Source: Tetracladium setigerum (lineage: Eukaryota; Ascomycota; Leotiomycetes; Helotiales). Taken from it: a DNA stretch of 64,000 nucleotides. A model generated the notes under the pieces. The model had not been told where the DNA came from. It searched no databases and saw only the letters and a list, made by a program, of their open reading frames with translations. A program made the translations under genes and the position numbers. Shown here piece after piece: positions 24,862 to 35,739 of the stretch. The stretch lies in assembly GCA_031472005.1 (NCBI GenBank), contig PZJY01000007.1, positions 372,001-436,000 of the forward strand, written 5' to 3'. Position 1 is the stretch's first letter; every line of letters begins with the position of its first letter.

Positions 24862-26293
24862 TTAGAGTCGTCGACTCGTCGCTACGTATAATCGAGAAAT
24901 TTTTAGCCTTGATTCAATCTCAAGCTAGCTTTATAATTTTACTAAAAGTCTCCGGAAATGAGCACTCTTTTTGACAGCTCAGGTCTTTGTTTAAATGGCA
25001 GGGAACGTGCTGCAACTGCTTCCATACTTTGAGCTAATGTTCAATGACAGGCTTGATGTCCTTCATGTTTTTATTCAATTAGTTTGACTACTTTTGGATG
25101 ACTAGTGGCTCCTCTATCTTATGTCTTGGTAAAATCAAAGGAAATAATCCTTGGAGAAGAGAAGATGGGCAAATCACCAGGTGGTAAATTTGAGGTATTT
25201 TCATGTTGTTCACGACCAATTATTCTGGCAATGTAAAGCTCGCTTTCATTCCAAGCGGCCCGAACCAGGGAGAGCATAGATACCTGCATCCTTGCAGGGA
25301 TGTAAATTATTGGAAGTCTCTCGCTTGCTCTGTTTTGATGGAACTATGAAAGATTGACGAAGAAATTTGCAAAGGCTCTAGTAGCCATCATGTGAAGAAG
25401 ATGCCTGTCGATTGTGGAGGATTATTGAGTAGACAGAAATCTCTAAATATATGAGAACATAGCGGAAGTTATCTGTTAGAGATATATTTGGACTTCTGGG
25501 AGGAGGAGAAGTTGCTGGAGTGGGATTCTGCCGCCCGAAGGCGGTGGGTGTACCGAACCACCCACCCTAGATTCAAATGCAACTTCCTTCCTTCTCTCCT
25601 ACCGCTACAACCCAAATCCCTCATTACCGGCCCTTTTTTCCTACTCTTTTTCCTTCGCCCAATTATTCGCAAAAACTCGGCAGAGGTACGTGAACTTTGA
25701 TGCACGTCGGGCCGTTTAACGACAGCATCAGCGGCGCAAGCTCTGTTGACATCATTTCAAGGTACGAATCAAAAATGCGGGGAACCAAGACTATCAAGCT
25801 TTTGGACGTAGTTTGTCTAAATATTTCAGGCTAACCTTTCTCAAAGTATACATCGTTGAGGAGATCTCGAAGATCATGAGAGCTTTGGAGATCATTCTTG
25901 CTGTTTCTCAACAGTTTATGCCGAACAAGGTCAAGATACCTGGTTGAGAGCAAAATAATGACTTCTCCCACGAGAACGAGAGCGGCTCTTTCTCGGGCGT
26001 TTCCCCCAAATCTCACCTGCAACAACAACTTGTTTGCTTCCTCGCAGTCGTATCCCCGCATCTTGAAAAAGAAAGCTAGTGCTTTCTTTGTTGTTGTGGA
26101 TCGAATTCCGTGGGATGGTTGGACAATCTTGTCTCGAGAGTTTTTTTTTCCATGACGGTGCTAGATTCGATTTCAAGATTGTGTAGTCTGTTTGTCTATA
26201 TAATCTTCTACTTAACCCGAGCTTTCCGTGAACTTGATTTCCCAGTATATCCTTCATTATTTGAGCACTCGAATTTGTTAAAAATTCAACAAG
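24862..26293. other. Intergenic with two adjacent hairpins
   Basis: There are no supported genes in this 1.4 kb. Two perfect inverted repeats lie side by side near 25531-25566 (separate entry). Confidence 0.5.
25531..25566. other. Overlapping GC-rich hairpins
   Basis: CCGCC-CGAA-GGCGG (25531-25544) is a five-base stem with a four-base loop. GGTGGGTG-TACCGAAC-CACCCACC (25543-25566) is an eight-base perfect stem. They share two bases, so they would compete or stack. They stand in otherwise plain intergenic DNA about 730 bases upstream of the alpha-glucosidase gene. Confidence 0.5.
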
Positions 26294-29200
26294 ATGGCCG
26301 GAAGACGAGTTTTCGCCGTTGGCTCAATCCTATGCAATATCCTTGCCGGTGTTTATGCTAAAGACTCACCAGCTTACACTCATCATTCACATCAGATTTC
26401 GGGAGCCCATGACCATTCTGCAACGGCTACAGCTAGTGGTGCAAACTCTCAAGTCCTGGGTTCCACACCGATTACCTCAAGCTTTCGTTCCATCTTCACT
26501 GTACCATCAGATGCTGATGCCAGCGCTCCTCTTCTTCCAAATATCCATGATCCAGATGCGGTAGATGCTCAGAGCGTCTGTCCTGGCTATGTCGGTTCTA
26601 ATGTCCAAAGAACAAAGAACGGGCTTACTGCAGATTTGAGCCTTGCTGGGAAAGCTTGCAACGTCTATGGCACGGACGTAGATTTTCTGGACTTCACTGT
26701 CGAGTATCAATCGAACGACCGGATTCATGTCGAAATCACTCCAACATATGTCAGTTCAGCGAATGCCTCTTGGTTTGAATTGTCAGATAAGCTTGTCACG
26801 CAACCAAGGATTGAATCGAAATGGGGCCACACGAGCTCTGTCCTCGACATCGACCTAGATTTTGTCTGGAGCAATGATCCTACATTCTCCTTCACCATTA
26901 TTCGCAAGTCAACTGGAGATGTTCTCTTCTCAACCGAGGGAAGCAAACTTGTCTTTGAAGACCAATTCATCGAGTTCGTCAGTCCTCTGCCAGAGAATTA
27001 CAACCTGTACGGCTTTGGCGAGGTAATCCACGGTCTCCGAATGGGCAACAACTTTACTCGAACCTTCTACGCTGCAGACGTGGGAGATCCTATCGATCGC
27101 AATCTTTACGGCACACATCCATTCTATCTCGACACTCGCTACTACGAAGTAAATGACACCAATGGAGATCTGACCTATGCTGCAAATGCAACTGATGCCA
27201 CAAAGGAGTACGTCTCTTATTCGCATGGTGTTTACCTCCGGAACGCTCATGGCCAAGAGGTTTTGATGAGACCTTCCAACATCACGTGGAGAACCATTGG
27301 CGGCAATATAGACTTGTACTTCTACGCTGGTCCGACCCAAGAGAAGGTCACAAAGTCCTATCTCCACAGCGCAGCTGGCTTTCCCGCAATGCAACAATAT
27401 TTCACTTTCGGATATCATCAATGCCGCTGGGGTTATGCCAATTGGACCCAGTTGCAGGAGATTGTGGATGAGTTTGAGAAGTTTGAGATTCCCTTGGAGA
27501 CAATTTGGTAAGCCCGACTGCTTTGTTTGTTTTACTGGACGTAATGATTGATGATATTAGGACGGATATTGATTATATGGACCAATATCGTGATTTCACT
27601 GTGGACTCAAATACCTTTCCGGTTGCGGAGGGACAAGAGTTCCTCAGTAAACTTCATGCGAACGGCCAGCATTTTGTTCCTATCATTGACGCTGCCGTCT
27701 ACATCCCAAATCCAACAAATGGAAGTGATACATATCCAACTTTTGACAGAGGAAATGCCACGAACAGCTTCATGCTTAACCCAGACGGTAGCCTCTATAT
27801 TGGGGCCGTATGGCCTGGCTATACAGTCTTTCCCGACTGGATTGGCGCGATCTTCAATGGCAGCGGAACCTTTGAATGGTGGAAGGATGAAGCTACTCGT
27901 TGGTGGCACGATATTCCATTTGATGGAATCTGGATCGACATGAACGAAGTATCCTCATTCTGCGTTGGATCCTGTGGCTCTGGCAACCTCACACTCAACC
28001 CAGTCCACCCTCCTTTCTCACTTCCCGGCGAACCTGGAAACATCGGCTATGGCTATCCAGAAGGATTCAATCTCACCAATGCAACCGAAGCCTCATCAGC
28101 CTCGTCCGCCAATCTAGCTCAAGAATCCGCCAAATCCGCAACTGCTGCTCCCGCGCCGCCACCCACCTCTACCGTTTTCATCCGTACAACTCCAACACCC
28201 GGTGTTCGAAACGTGATATACCCTCCCTACGTAATAGACAATGTCCAAGGCGCCCTGGACGTCCACGCCACCAGCCCCAACGCAACCCACCACGGCGGAA
28301 CACAAGAATACGACTACCACAACCTCTTCGGCCACTCCATTCTCAACGCAACATACCACGCCCTTCTCAACATCTTCCCCACTAAACGTCCCTTCATCAT
28401 CGGTCGGTCCACCTTTGTCGGATCCGGAAAATGGGCTGGTCACTGGGGAGGCGATAACGCCGCCCTGTGGGCGTACATGACCTTCTCCATCCCTCAAGCT
28501 CTCTCTTTCTCCCTCTTTGGTATCCCCATGTTCGGCGTAGACACCTGCGGCTTCAATGGTAATACCGATGAAGAACTCTGTAATCGCTGGATGCAGCTCA
28601 GTGCTTTCTTCCCCTTCTACCGCAATCACAACGTCCTCGCTGCTCTCCCGCAAGAGCCATATCGCTGGGAATCTGTCGCTGAAGCAACCCGCACCGCTAT
28701 GACAATCCGCTATTCCCTTCTCCCATATATCTACACGACATTTTACAAAGCTCACAAGACCGGCTCGACAGTCATGCGAGCTCTCGCATGGGAATTTCCA
28801 AACGACCCCACCCTCGCCAACGCCGATCGCCAATTCCTATTCGGCGACAGTCTAATGATCACGCCCGTCCTCGCGCAAGGCGCTACATCCGTCAACGGTG
28901 TATTCCCCGGTGTAGGAAAAGGCGAAGTCTGGTATGACTACTACAGCAAATCCGCCGCCACTGCCCAACCGGGTGAGAACATCACCATCGAGGCGCCACT
29001 TGGCCATATCCCGGTTTATCTTCGAGGGGGGTATATATTGCCTACGCAGGAGCCTGGGATGACGACGAGGAAGTGTCGGGAGAATCCTTGGGGTTGTTGG
29101 TTGCGAGTGGGTTGGGGGGAGTGCGAGGGGAGGGTTGTATGTGGATGATGGGGAGAGTTTGGTGCCGAATGCTACGCTTTGGGTTGATGTGAGTTTGATT

Positions 29201-29513
29201 TTTTTATCAATTAGTTATTCTTAAGTTCTTTTTCTCTGTCGGGTACTTGGTAACTAACATGGTCATATAGTTCTCTTTGACAAACTCGGCACTCTATGCC
29301 TCGGCTAGAGGACTGTACAAAGATACAAATCCGCTCGCTAATATCACCATTATGGGTGTGAAGTCGGAGGTTAATAATGTTACGCTGAATGGTGCTGATT
29401 TGTCAAGTGGATGGACATATAATGGTACTAGTAAAGTTCTTGATGTTACTGGATTGAGTGAGGCCACGAAGAATGGCGCTTGGAGTGCGGACTGGGTCTT
29501 GAAGTGGAGTTGA
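26294..29513 (+). CDS. Secreted GH31 alpha-glucosidase (maltase type)
   Basis: Hydrolyses terminal alpha-1,4-glucose from maltose and starch fragments outside the cell. Exons are 26294-27507, 27561-29188 and 29271-29513, about 1028 aa. A signal peptide (MAGRRVFAVGSILCNILAGVYA) precedes the mature region. The catalytic nucleophile Asp is in DGIWIDMNEVSSF (~530) and the acid/base Asp in AGHWGGDNAALW (~698). GIPMFGVDTCGF, WMQLSAFFPFYRNH and LGHIPVYLRGG are also family signatures, close in order to Aspergillus maltase-type AglA/AgdA. There are many N-glycosylation sites. Near the end of exon 2 the frame changes twice, at GGGG 29090-29093 and GGGGGG 29114-29119. Adding one G to each recovers the expected LYVDDGESL segment and makes the exon sum divisible by three. 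Confidence 0.92.
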
Positions 29514-29917
29514 AAGGGTTATTTTGTTTGTTTTGTTGATGAAGTTATGAAATGATGTGCTTTATGATATGGGGAAGGGAAAGGATAACTTGGCAGAGTA
29601 CTGTTTCAAAAAGACAACTAACAGTAAAAGCTATTTCTTTCCCTCCCACGTCAAACTGTCAAAATTTATTTAGGTTCAATGTTGGACTGTTTACGTACCA
29701 CTACCAGTGCTCCAAATAGTATTCAAACAACACTTACATTACTCAACTAAACCATTACGTCTAACAAGGGCAAACAAGTATCCAAAATCAAAACAGCATC
29801 AAATCTAAACACTTACCCCTCACTCCTCCCAGCCAAATGACCCGATACCTGCTCCCCTTGCTCTCCTACATCATCACTCCCATCATCCCCACCGCCACAT
29901 CCATTCCATCACCCAAC
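29514..29917. other. Convergent intergenic gap
   Basis: 404 bases between the stops of the alpha-glucosidase and the catalase-like gene. It contains only 3' flanks. Confidence 0.6.
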
Positions 29918-31238
29918 TTAACCGGCAAATCCCCAACCCTCCGGCTCCACCAACCCCTCCTCCCCAAACCCATTAACCCTCAACCTCAACTTCCTACTCT
30001 CCGCATAAACCACCCTCCTCATACGATTCGTACTCCCCAACGGCCTATGCACCACCAACCCATGCCAAGAATTCACCGTAATCCGATCATCCCACCACAC
30101 CCTAAAGCTCGGCAACCAACTATCCTGCCTCTCAAACTCCATCGTGGCAATCTCCTCAAACGGGTATTTCGCTTCGTCCCAGCGGATGCCGATGTCGTCG
30201 ATGGGTTGGTCGGCGAGGGATTGGAGGAGTTGAGCGTGGAATGTGTATGTGATTTTGTGGGCGAGGTGGTGGGTGCGCAGGGTTTGGGAGAGCGTGTTGA
30301 TGGGGGCGTCGAGGGGATGTGGGTGTTGGCGAGGGAGTGTTGGAAGGGACTGGATGGGAAGACGGCGAATTTGGCGACGTGGGTGCCGTAGCGGTAGGCG
30401 GATTGGGAGTATTCGGGCATGGCGACCACTGAGGTGATATGATTAGATTGTTGGCTTACTCATTTACTTGATCTGAAGAGCACGGTTTGTGCTTTGAAAA
30501 CAAGATTTCTTTGAAGAAGAAGAAGAAGAAGAAGAAGAAGAAGAAGAAGAATGAGAACTTACAATGCTGCCGTGGAAGCTTTGAACCATACGTAGCAACA
30601 TCAGCATCAACACGTTTCGCCTGCTCCCCAGCAAACTTGGGTATATCGTTCCAATTCTTTTCCAAACAATCCGCAATCTCATACGTCGTCTTCGGATCAC
30701 GGAGTTCAAGAATCGGATAGTTATTGAAGGTCCAATCTTGCGTTTTCTTGTCTTCGCCCCAGAGCTTTTCACCTTCGATGCCAAAGATTTTGATGCCGAT
30801 GCCGCGTGGGGCGGGGATGTTGTCGGGGATTAGTTTGGGCGTGAGTGAGGAGTAGCGCATTATCATGTCGTAGGTGCCGGGTTTGGAGAACATGCCTTGG
30901 GCGAGGTGGGGTGGGAGGTTGTCTTTGACGATGAACTTGCCGATGACGCACTTGGCGGTCGTGTTAGTGGGATTTTGAGAGAGTTGGGAAGGAGTTAGGG
31001 AGAGAAGAGGGATTAGGTACGCCTTGGGTCTTGAGGTGGGTGGCTCGAAGGCAGTGGTGGTGTTCGTTGAAGTTGTTCATCTGAAAACGGTTGAATTGCT
31101 CGGAGACCTCTCGGATCTTTGCTTCCTCCCCTGGTTGGATTACTTCCACACCTGGAGCATCCCTATATAATATTCTACTTAGCTTATAGTGTTCGTAGTG
31201 AAGAAGAGTATGACTTACCAATTGATATATTTTGACAT
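29918..31238 (-). CDS. Catalase-like haem-fold protein
   Basis: A protein of about 353 aa in the small, catalase-related group of fungi. Exons (minus): 31238-31219, 31162-31021, 30950-30563 and 30428-29918. Readable blocks are HHHCLRATHLKTQG, NLPPHLAQGMFSKPGTYDMI, RYSSLTPKLIPDNIPAPRG, GIGIKIFGIEGEKLWG, TQDWTFNNYPI, MPEYSQSAYRYGTHVAKF and WHGLVVHRPLGSTNRMRR. The catalase core order is kept, though the protein is shorter than classic catalases, so peroxide or fatty-acid hydroperoxide chemistry is possible but unproven. No signal peptide is evident. One break occurs at CCCC (plus GGGG 30313-30316); one extra base joins IP to DAPIN and makes the exon sum divisible by three. Intron 3 holds a (GAA)13 repeat. 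Confidence 0.8.
30513..30551. repeat. (GAA)13 microsatellite in an intron
   Basis: Thirteen uninterrupted GAA units on the + strand, i.e. (TTC)13 on the coding strand of the catalase-like gene. They lie close to the intron's 5' end (donor at 30562). Confidence 0.95.
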
Positions 31239-33408
31239 TTCGTTGGCTTTATCAGAACTGAATGTGAGGAAGGGTGTTGCAGTCTGTAGAAGTGTTTTCA
31301 GGATATCTTGTCACTTGCAACGAACTCTTCACTTTTTTGGATGTTCGAGTACTTATTTATACGTTCGAGGAGAGTAGCTCTATGAACCGCTGAAAAGCAG
31401 CCAAGCAACAAAGAACTCCTAGTCATTGCAAGGTAGTCAGCGGGTACGATGATTACACCATGAGAAAACGCCAGACTTGGCCAGAACCAGAGAATTTCTG
31501 GTCCTCTGGATGATTATTAAATGACAAGCTTTTCCACCTCCAATGGAAAGTCCATTCAAAAGCCCAATATTGAATACCTTCTTGTTCTCTTTGATAAGCT
31601 TATGCAAGCAGTGCGGTAGCGCCAAGTTTGGACGAAGGAAATCGTGCGCAAAGGTAAGCTACTCGGTCTGTAATAGCTTCCGAACTTCACTTATTCGAAA
31701 GACCAACTCCGAAATAGTGTTGTTGTGCAGTGCGGAGTTTGATCTTGCTTGATCAAACCCCGCAGTCTAGCTCGGAGTTCCCCAACCCCGCAACTAGTGG
31801 GAGTCGATCTCACCACTTACTTTACCAGAACTGTTAATTCAGCTAGCGAGAATTCCAAATAATCAAGGTACCAAGAGTCTCGACAAGAGTGAAGATCACT
31901 AATCTAACAATGTACAGTAAGGAGGTCTGACAAAAAGACTTCCGCGAGACCGGAACCACTGAAAAGTTATGACAACCGTGCTAACCAATACTTCTCTCTG
32001 GACAGATGGATAAACAGTAGAAGCAGTCAGAGAAAGAGAGGTTCATTTGCGAGAACACCAAGATCAGGGTCTTTCAAACTTTGGAAGTCAAGGTCACAGC
32101 AAAGTACTTATTGAGCTAGCACTGGCAAGCGATTCTAATTTACTGAGTACCTGCTTTACTTAGCATAGTAGCTCGGTTTCTCTTCCATGACGCAAAACTC
32201 GCCAAGCAGCTGGTTGGCGGCTGCGGCGACAATCGAGAGACTGTACCTGTAAACATATGTAATTCATAATCGACCATACCAAAGCCAACCTGGAACTAGG
32301 TAAGTAGCCTCGCTTAGGATATTATAAAGTTATGAAATTGGAGATGAAAGCATGCCCAAACTGTGAGCTTGTATCTCTTCTACTGACTTTTCTAGTGAAA
32401 TACAAACGTGAGGTGAGGAGCTCTGGAAACGTCGAACTGTGCGCCAGCTTGAGAAAAGCAAATAAATACAAAGCGAAAACAAAAATAACATTATTTTCTT
32501 GGACGCGATACGTGGAACAAAAACATCAGGGAATAATTCCACGAACTAATAGGTCATCGAAGGAAGACCACTCCCTGTCCACACCAACTCAGCAACCCAG
32601 GAATACAGAATAACAGATCAAAACAAGCAAGCGTTCCTTGGACTAATATTATCACAACCGCAGGCAAGACCCTTGTTCGTCACAGGGGCATCCGCGACAG
32701 AGCTTCCTGGTCAACTTTCCTTGGTAATGAGAACGTCCTGGAGATATTCCAGGTATTCCCTCTCTTCAGTTTTCCAGATTGACAGATCTCTGGTTTGCCA
32801 GAGGATAGGGGATGGCTGGGAAGTTGTTGGTGCCTGCAGCTCGGTACCTAGCTCTGTGATTGCGGGAACTAGCAAGAGTCTACTGCTGTTCTCTTTTGGT
32901 GATCTCTTTCTGATCTTTTCAAGATATGTGTGGCGCTTATGAAGATGGGGATATGAAGGTAAATGACCCGGCATTGTGTTGCCTTCCTCAATAAGAATGA
33001 AATTTGCCGCGTATCATGCATGGTCGATTGAAAAGGGAGTTTGAAAGAGTTTGACGAACTGAGATGGAAGCCAAGGCGAGTTAGCGACCAGTCAGCAGCC
33101 TAAAGCGGGCTAGACCGCATTCCGATAGCCTGCAATTTTGCCCGAAAATCAAGAAGTGAACTGCCTTTCCGTCTCCTGATCTCCTCTCTCTTCTACTTCT
33201 ACTCTCCTCACACCCACGGTGATATCTCGAACCTGCGCCCTCTCCCCCCACAAACGACACTTCAACAAATGCATATCGAAAACAAGGACGAAAACAATCT
33301 CTTAGTTGGTCTTAGGAACCACATGCGCGCCGCCAACAACAACCAGAAACTGGACCGAAACTTCAGATCCCAAATTCGCTCAGACGCTGAGCGAAGACGA
33401 GGTGCGCC
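31239..33408. other. Promoter region and non-coding DNA
   Basis: 2.2 kb between two divergent genes. Apart from the weak small frame at 32711-32974, I see nothing coding. Confidence 0.45.
32711..32974 (-). CDS. Possible small protein, unrecognised
   Basis: An 87-codon frame beginning with ATG (MPGHLPSYPHLHKRHTYLEK). Its composition is plausible: basic N-terminal half, then ELGTELQAPTTSQPSP and EEREYLEYLQDVL. It has no domain or signal peptide that I recognise. It is divergent to the AGC kinase 435 bases away. It could equally be a chance frame in a promoter. Confidence 0.22.
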   Translation of the reverse strand: MPGHLPSYPHLHKRHTYLEKIRKRSPKENSSRLLLVPAITELGTELQAPTTSQPSPILWQTRDLSIWKTEEREYLEYLQDVLITKES

Positions 33409-34941
33409 ATGAAGAGTCCAGCGCCCGCCATGACGACCGTTCGGGGCTTCCATACTCCTCTCGCAGGATCGGGAGATGAAGACTCGGACTACGGAACCCA
33501 TACACCATCATCGCGATTTCCGCATCAGCTCAACGACGTCGTGAGCGCAAACAGCAGTCCTATGCTGCGATCGACTTCTCACCCCAGCAAAGGCGGAATC
33601 AGCTTGCTCAAGTTGAAACTGGATACGGATCTGGAGAACGAATCGCGAAGCAACTCAATGATTCGAAGCAAGAATCACATGCAATACCATCCGCAGAGCA
33701 GCACAGGAACAGCCACCTCAGATGGGTACAGCGACGATGAATCATCCTCCGATGTCACCAGCTATGAGGTTCCCCTCGAACACGACTTCGTCAGCGAAAG
33801 CGTCCGTGAGAAGCCAATTTTCGGCGCAATCGAGGGAGGACTTGTTCAGGACACAGTTGCGAGAAAGATCCAGGCGGACGATTTTGAGCATTTACGGTGT
33901 CTTGGGAAAGGTGCATTTGGCACGGTTCTGCTCGTCAAACAGAGGACTACTGGCAGATTGTATGCGCAAAAGCAGTTCAAGAAGGCCTCTTTGGTTGTCC
34001 ACAAGCGACTTGTCGAACAGACCAAGACCGAGCGACATATTCTGGAGAGTGTGAACAGGCATCCATTTGTCGTGAAGTTATTCTACGCATTCCAAGATCA
34101 CGATAAACTCTACCTGATTCTGGAATACGCACAGGGCGGAGAGCTGTTCACATACTTGAAGGAAGAGCGCATGTTCGACCAAGAAACGGCGGCTTTTTAC
34201 ATGGCAGAAATGGTTTTGGCCCTGGAGCACCTTCATCGAAACCTAGGAGTTGTCTATCGAGATCTCAAGCCCGAAAACTGTCTTTTGGATGCGGATGGAC
34301 ATCTTCTTCTCACAGATTTTGGACTCTCGAAAGTTGCAGTTGATGAGAACGATAAGTGCAACAGTATGCTCGGTACGGTCGAATACATGGCACCGGAAGT
34401 CATCCTGGGACAGAAGTACGGCTTCGCAGTTGATTGGTGGTCATTCGGAGCACTTGGCTACGACCTTCTCACTGGTAGTCCACCATTTCAAGGTCAAAAC
34501 AACGCCAAGATCCAAGAGCGAATCGTCAAGCAGAAACTCACCATGAAGTATTTCCTCGGACCTGACGCTCGAGATCTCCTCACCCGTCTCCTCCAAAAGA
34601 ACCCCTCGAAGCGACTCGGCGCAAATATGCCCAAAGATCTTACAATCATCAAGAAGCACCGCTTTTTCAAAGACATCGATTGGAAGAAACTGGCCAAGAG
34701 AGAACTCACAGCTCCAATTCAACCTCTCATCACGGACCCCGAACTGGCCGAGAATTTCGACAGTGAGTTTACCGATTTGCCTTTGAGCCCCGTCGTCACG
34801 TACAAGAAGATGTGGGAGAACGATTCCGCAACTGCCGGCAAGGGCGAGGACGACCCATTTGGCGGATTCAGTTTTGTTGCTAGTTCGAGCCTTTTGGAGT
34901 CTCATGCATTTGGACGTTTTGCTCCTGCCGTTGATGTTTGA
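33409..34941 (+). CDS. AGC-family Ser/Thr kinase (S6K/Psk1/Ypk3-like)
   Basis: An intronless 510-aa kinase. A ~165-residue Ser-rich N-terminus leads into the domain: LGKGAFGTVLLVK (Gly loop), YAQKQFKK (Lys), YRDLKPENCLLD, LTDFGLSK and the activation-loop segment SMLGTVEYMAPEV, then the VDWWSFGALGYDLLTG lobe. After the domain come an AGC tail with a turn motif (TDLPLSPVVTY) and an FGGFSFVA hydrophobic motif, both consistent with TORC1/PDK1-type control known for S6K-like kinases. The motif set is complete, so it should be active. Yeast and fission-yeast relatives phosphorylate ribosomal protein S6; whether this one does is inference. The second Met is only seven codons downstream, so the start could be 33430. 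Confidence 0.9.
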   Translation: MKSPAPAMTTVRGFHTPLAGSGDEDSDYGTHTPSSRFPHQLNDVVSANSSPMLRSTSHPSKGGISLLKLKLDTDLENESRSNSMIRSKNHMQYHPQSSTGTATSDGYSDDESSSDVTSYEVPLEHDFVSESVREKPIFGAIEGGLVQDTVARKIQADDFEHLRCLGKGAFGTVLLVKQRTTGRLYAQKQFKKASLVVHKRLVEQTKTERHILESVNRHPFVVKLFYAFQDHDKLYLILEYAQGGELFTYLKEERMFDQETAAFYMAEMVLALEHLHRNLGVVYRDLKPENCLLDADGHLLLTDFGLSKVAVDENDKCNSMLGTVEYMAPEVILGQKYGFAVDWWSFGALGYDLLTGSPPFQGQNNAKIQERIVKQKLTMKYFLGPDARDLLTRLLQKNPSKRLGANMPKDLTIIKKHRFFKDIDWKKLAKRELTAPIQPLITDPELAENFDSEFTDLPLSPVVTYKKMWENDSATAGKGEDDPFGGFSFVASSSLLESHAFGRFAPAVDV

Positions 34942-35739
34942 AAAATGAATGAGCATTATTGCTAGGTACATTTGAGCGAGCGTGACCGGTTTTTTTTTTT
35001 TTGACGAAGGCGTTGGGTACACTGGACTGGGAGGGAATAATAAAAGGCATATATGGCTGGGCAAAGAAAAATGGACAATGCATGATCGGCTAGCTAGCTT
35101 TTTCATAGAGTTTTTTTGCAACGGGCGTCTTTTTGATAGTGGGATGGGATGGGGAGTAATGGACTGGACAAAAAACACAAAAGTTCGCAATGCATGGAGA
35201 TTGCATAGGAGAGTCAGTCTTATGGATGGATGGATAGCGTAGATAGCATTAACAGTCTCTCTCTTTATCTCTTTTTAAGAACTATAGAATACAGGAGTTC
35301 TTTCTAGCCCCTTCATTTAATTTTTTGAAGTAGTGGGCTTGCACTTTTTCCTTTAGTGAAATTTAGTCACTTTTGCATAGTCTTTGTATGTTCGTTTTTT
35401 CTCTTTTCGAGGTAACCACTTGCTTGCGTTGTCATTTTATACGTCACACCCGTATTCATATGGTCGATTATATATCGAGTGCTGGACAAAGTTTGAAGAA
35501 ATAATATTTATTGCATTTGTTCTTTGTTCCCTAAAATTCTAATTCTAGTTCTTGCTCTTGTCATACTTGCATATGTATCATGTACTGCCTGAAGTTCTAG
35601 AAGTTCAATAGCAGCCAGCTGTCATTGGAATGACCCAGGGTCAAACCCAGAAACACAATAATACCACCAAACATGTGTCATAAAAGTATGTCAGAACTCC
35701 AGTATCCCAAAGAAGATATGCCAACCAAGATGTAAGGAA
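34942..35739. other. Convergent intergenic region
   Basis: 798 bases with a T12 tract near 34990 and T-rich 3' flanks of the kinase. No gene seen. Confidence 0.55.

Noticed and set aside
32160..32260. Minus-strand peptide rich in Ala (SIVAAAANQLLGEF)
   Set aside because: Very short, no start or splice context, and two frames are equally open.
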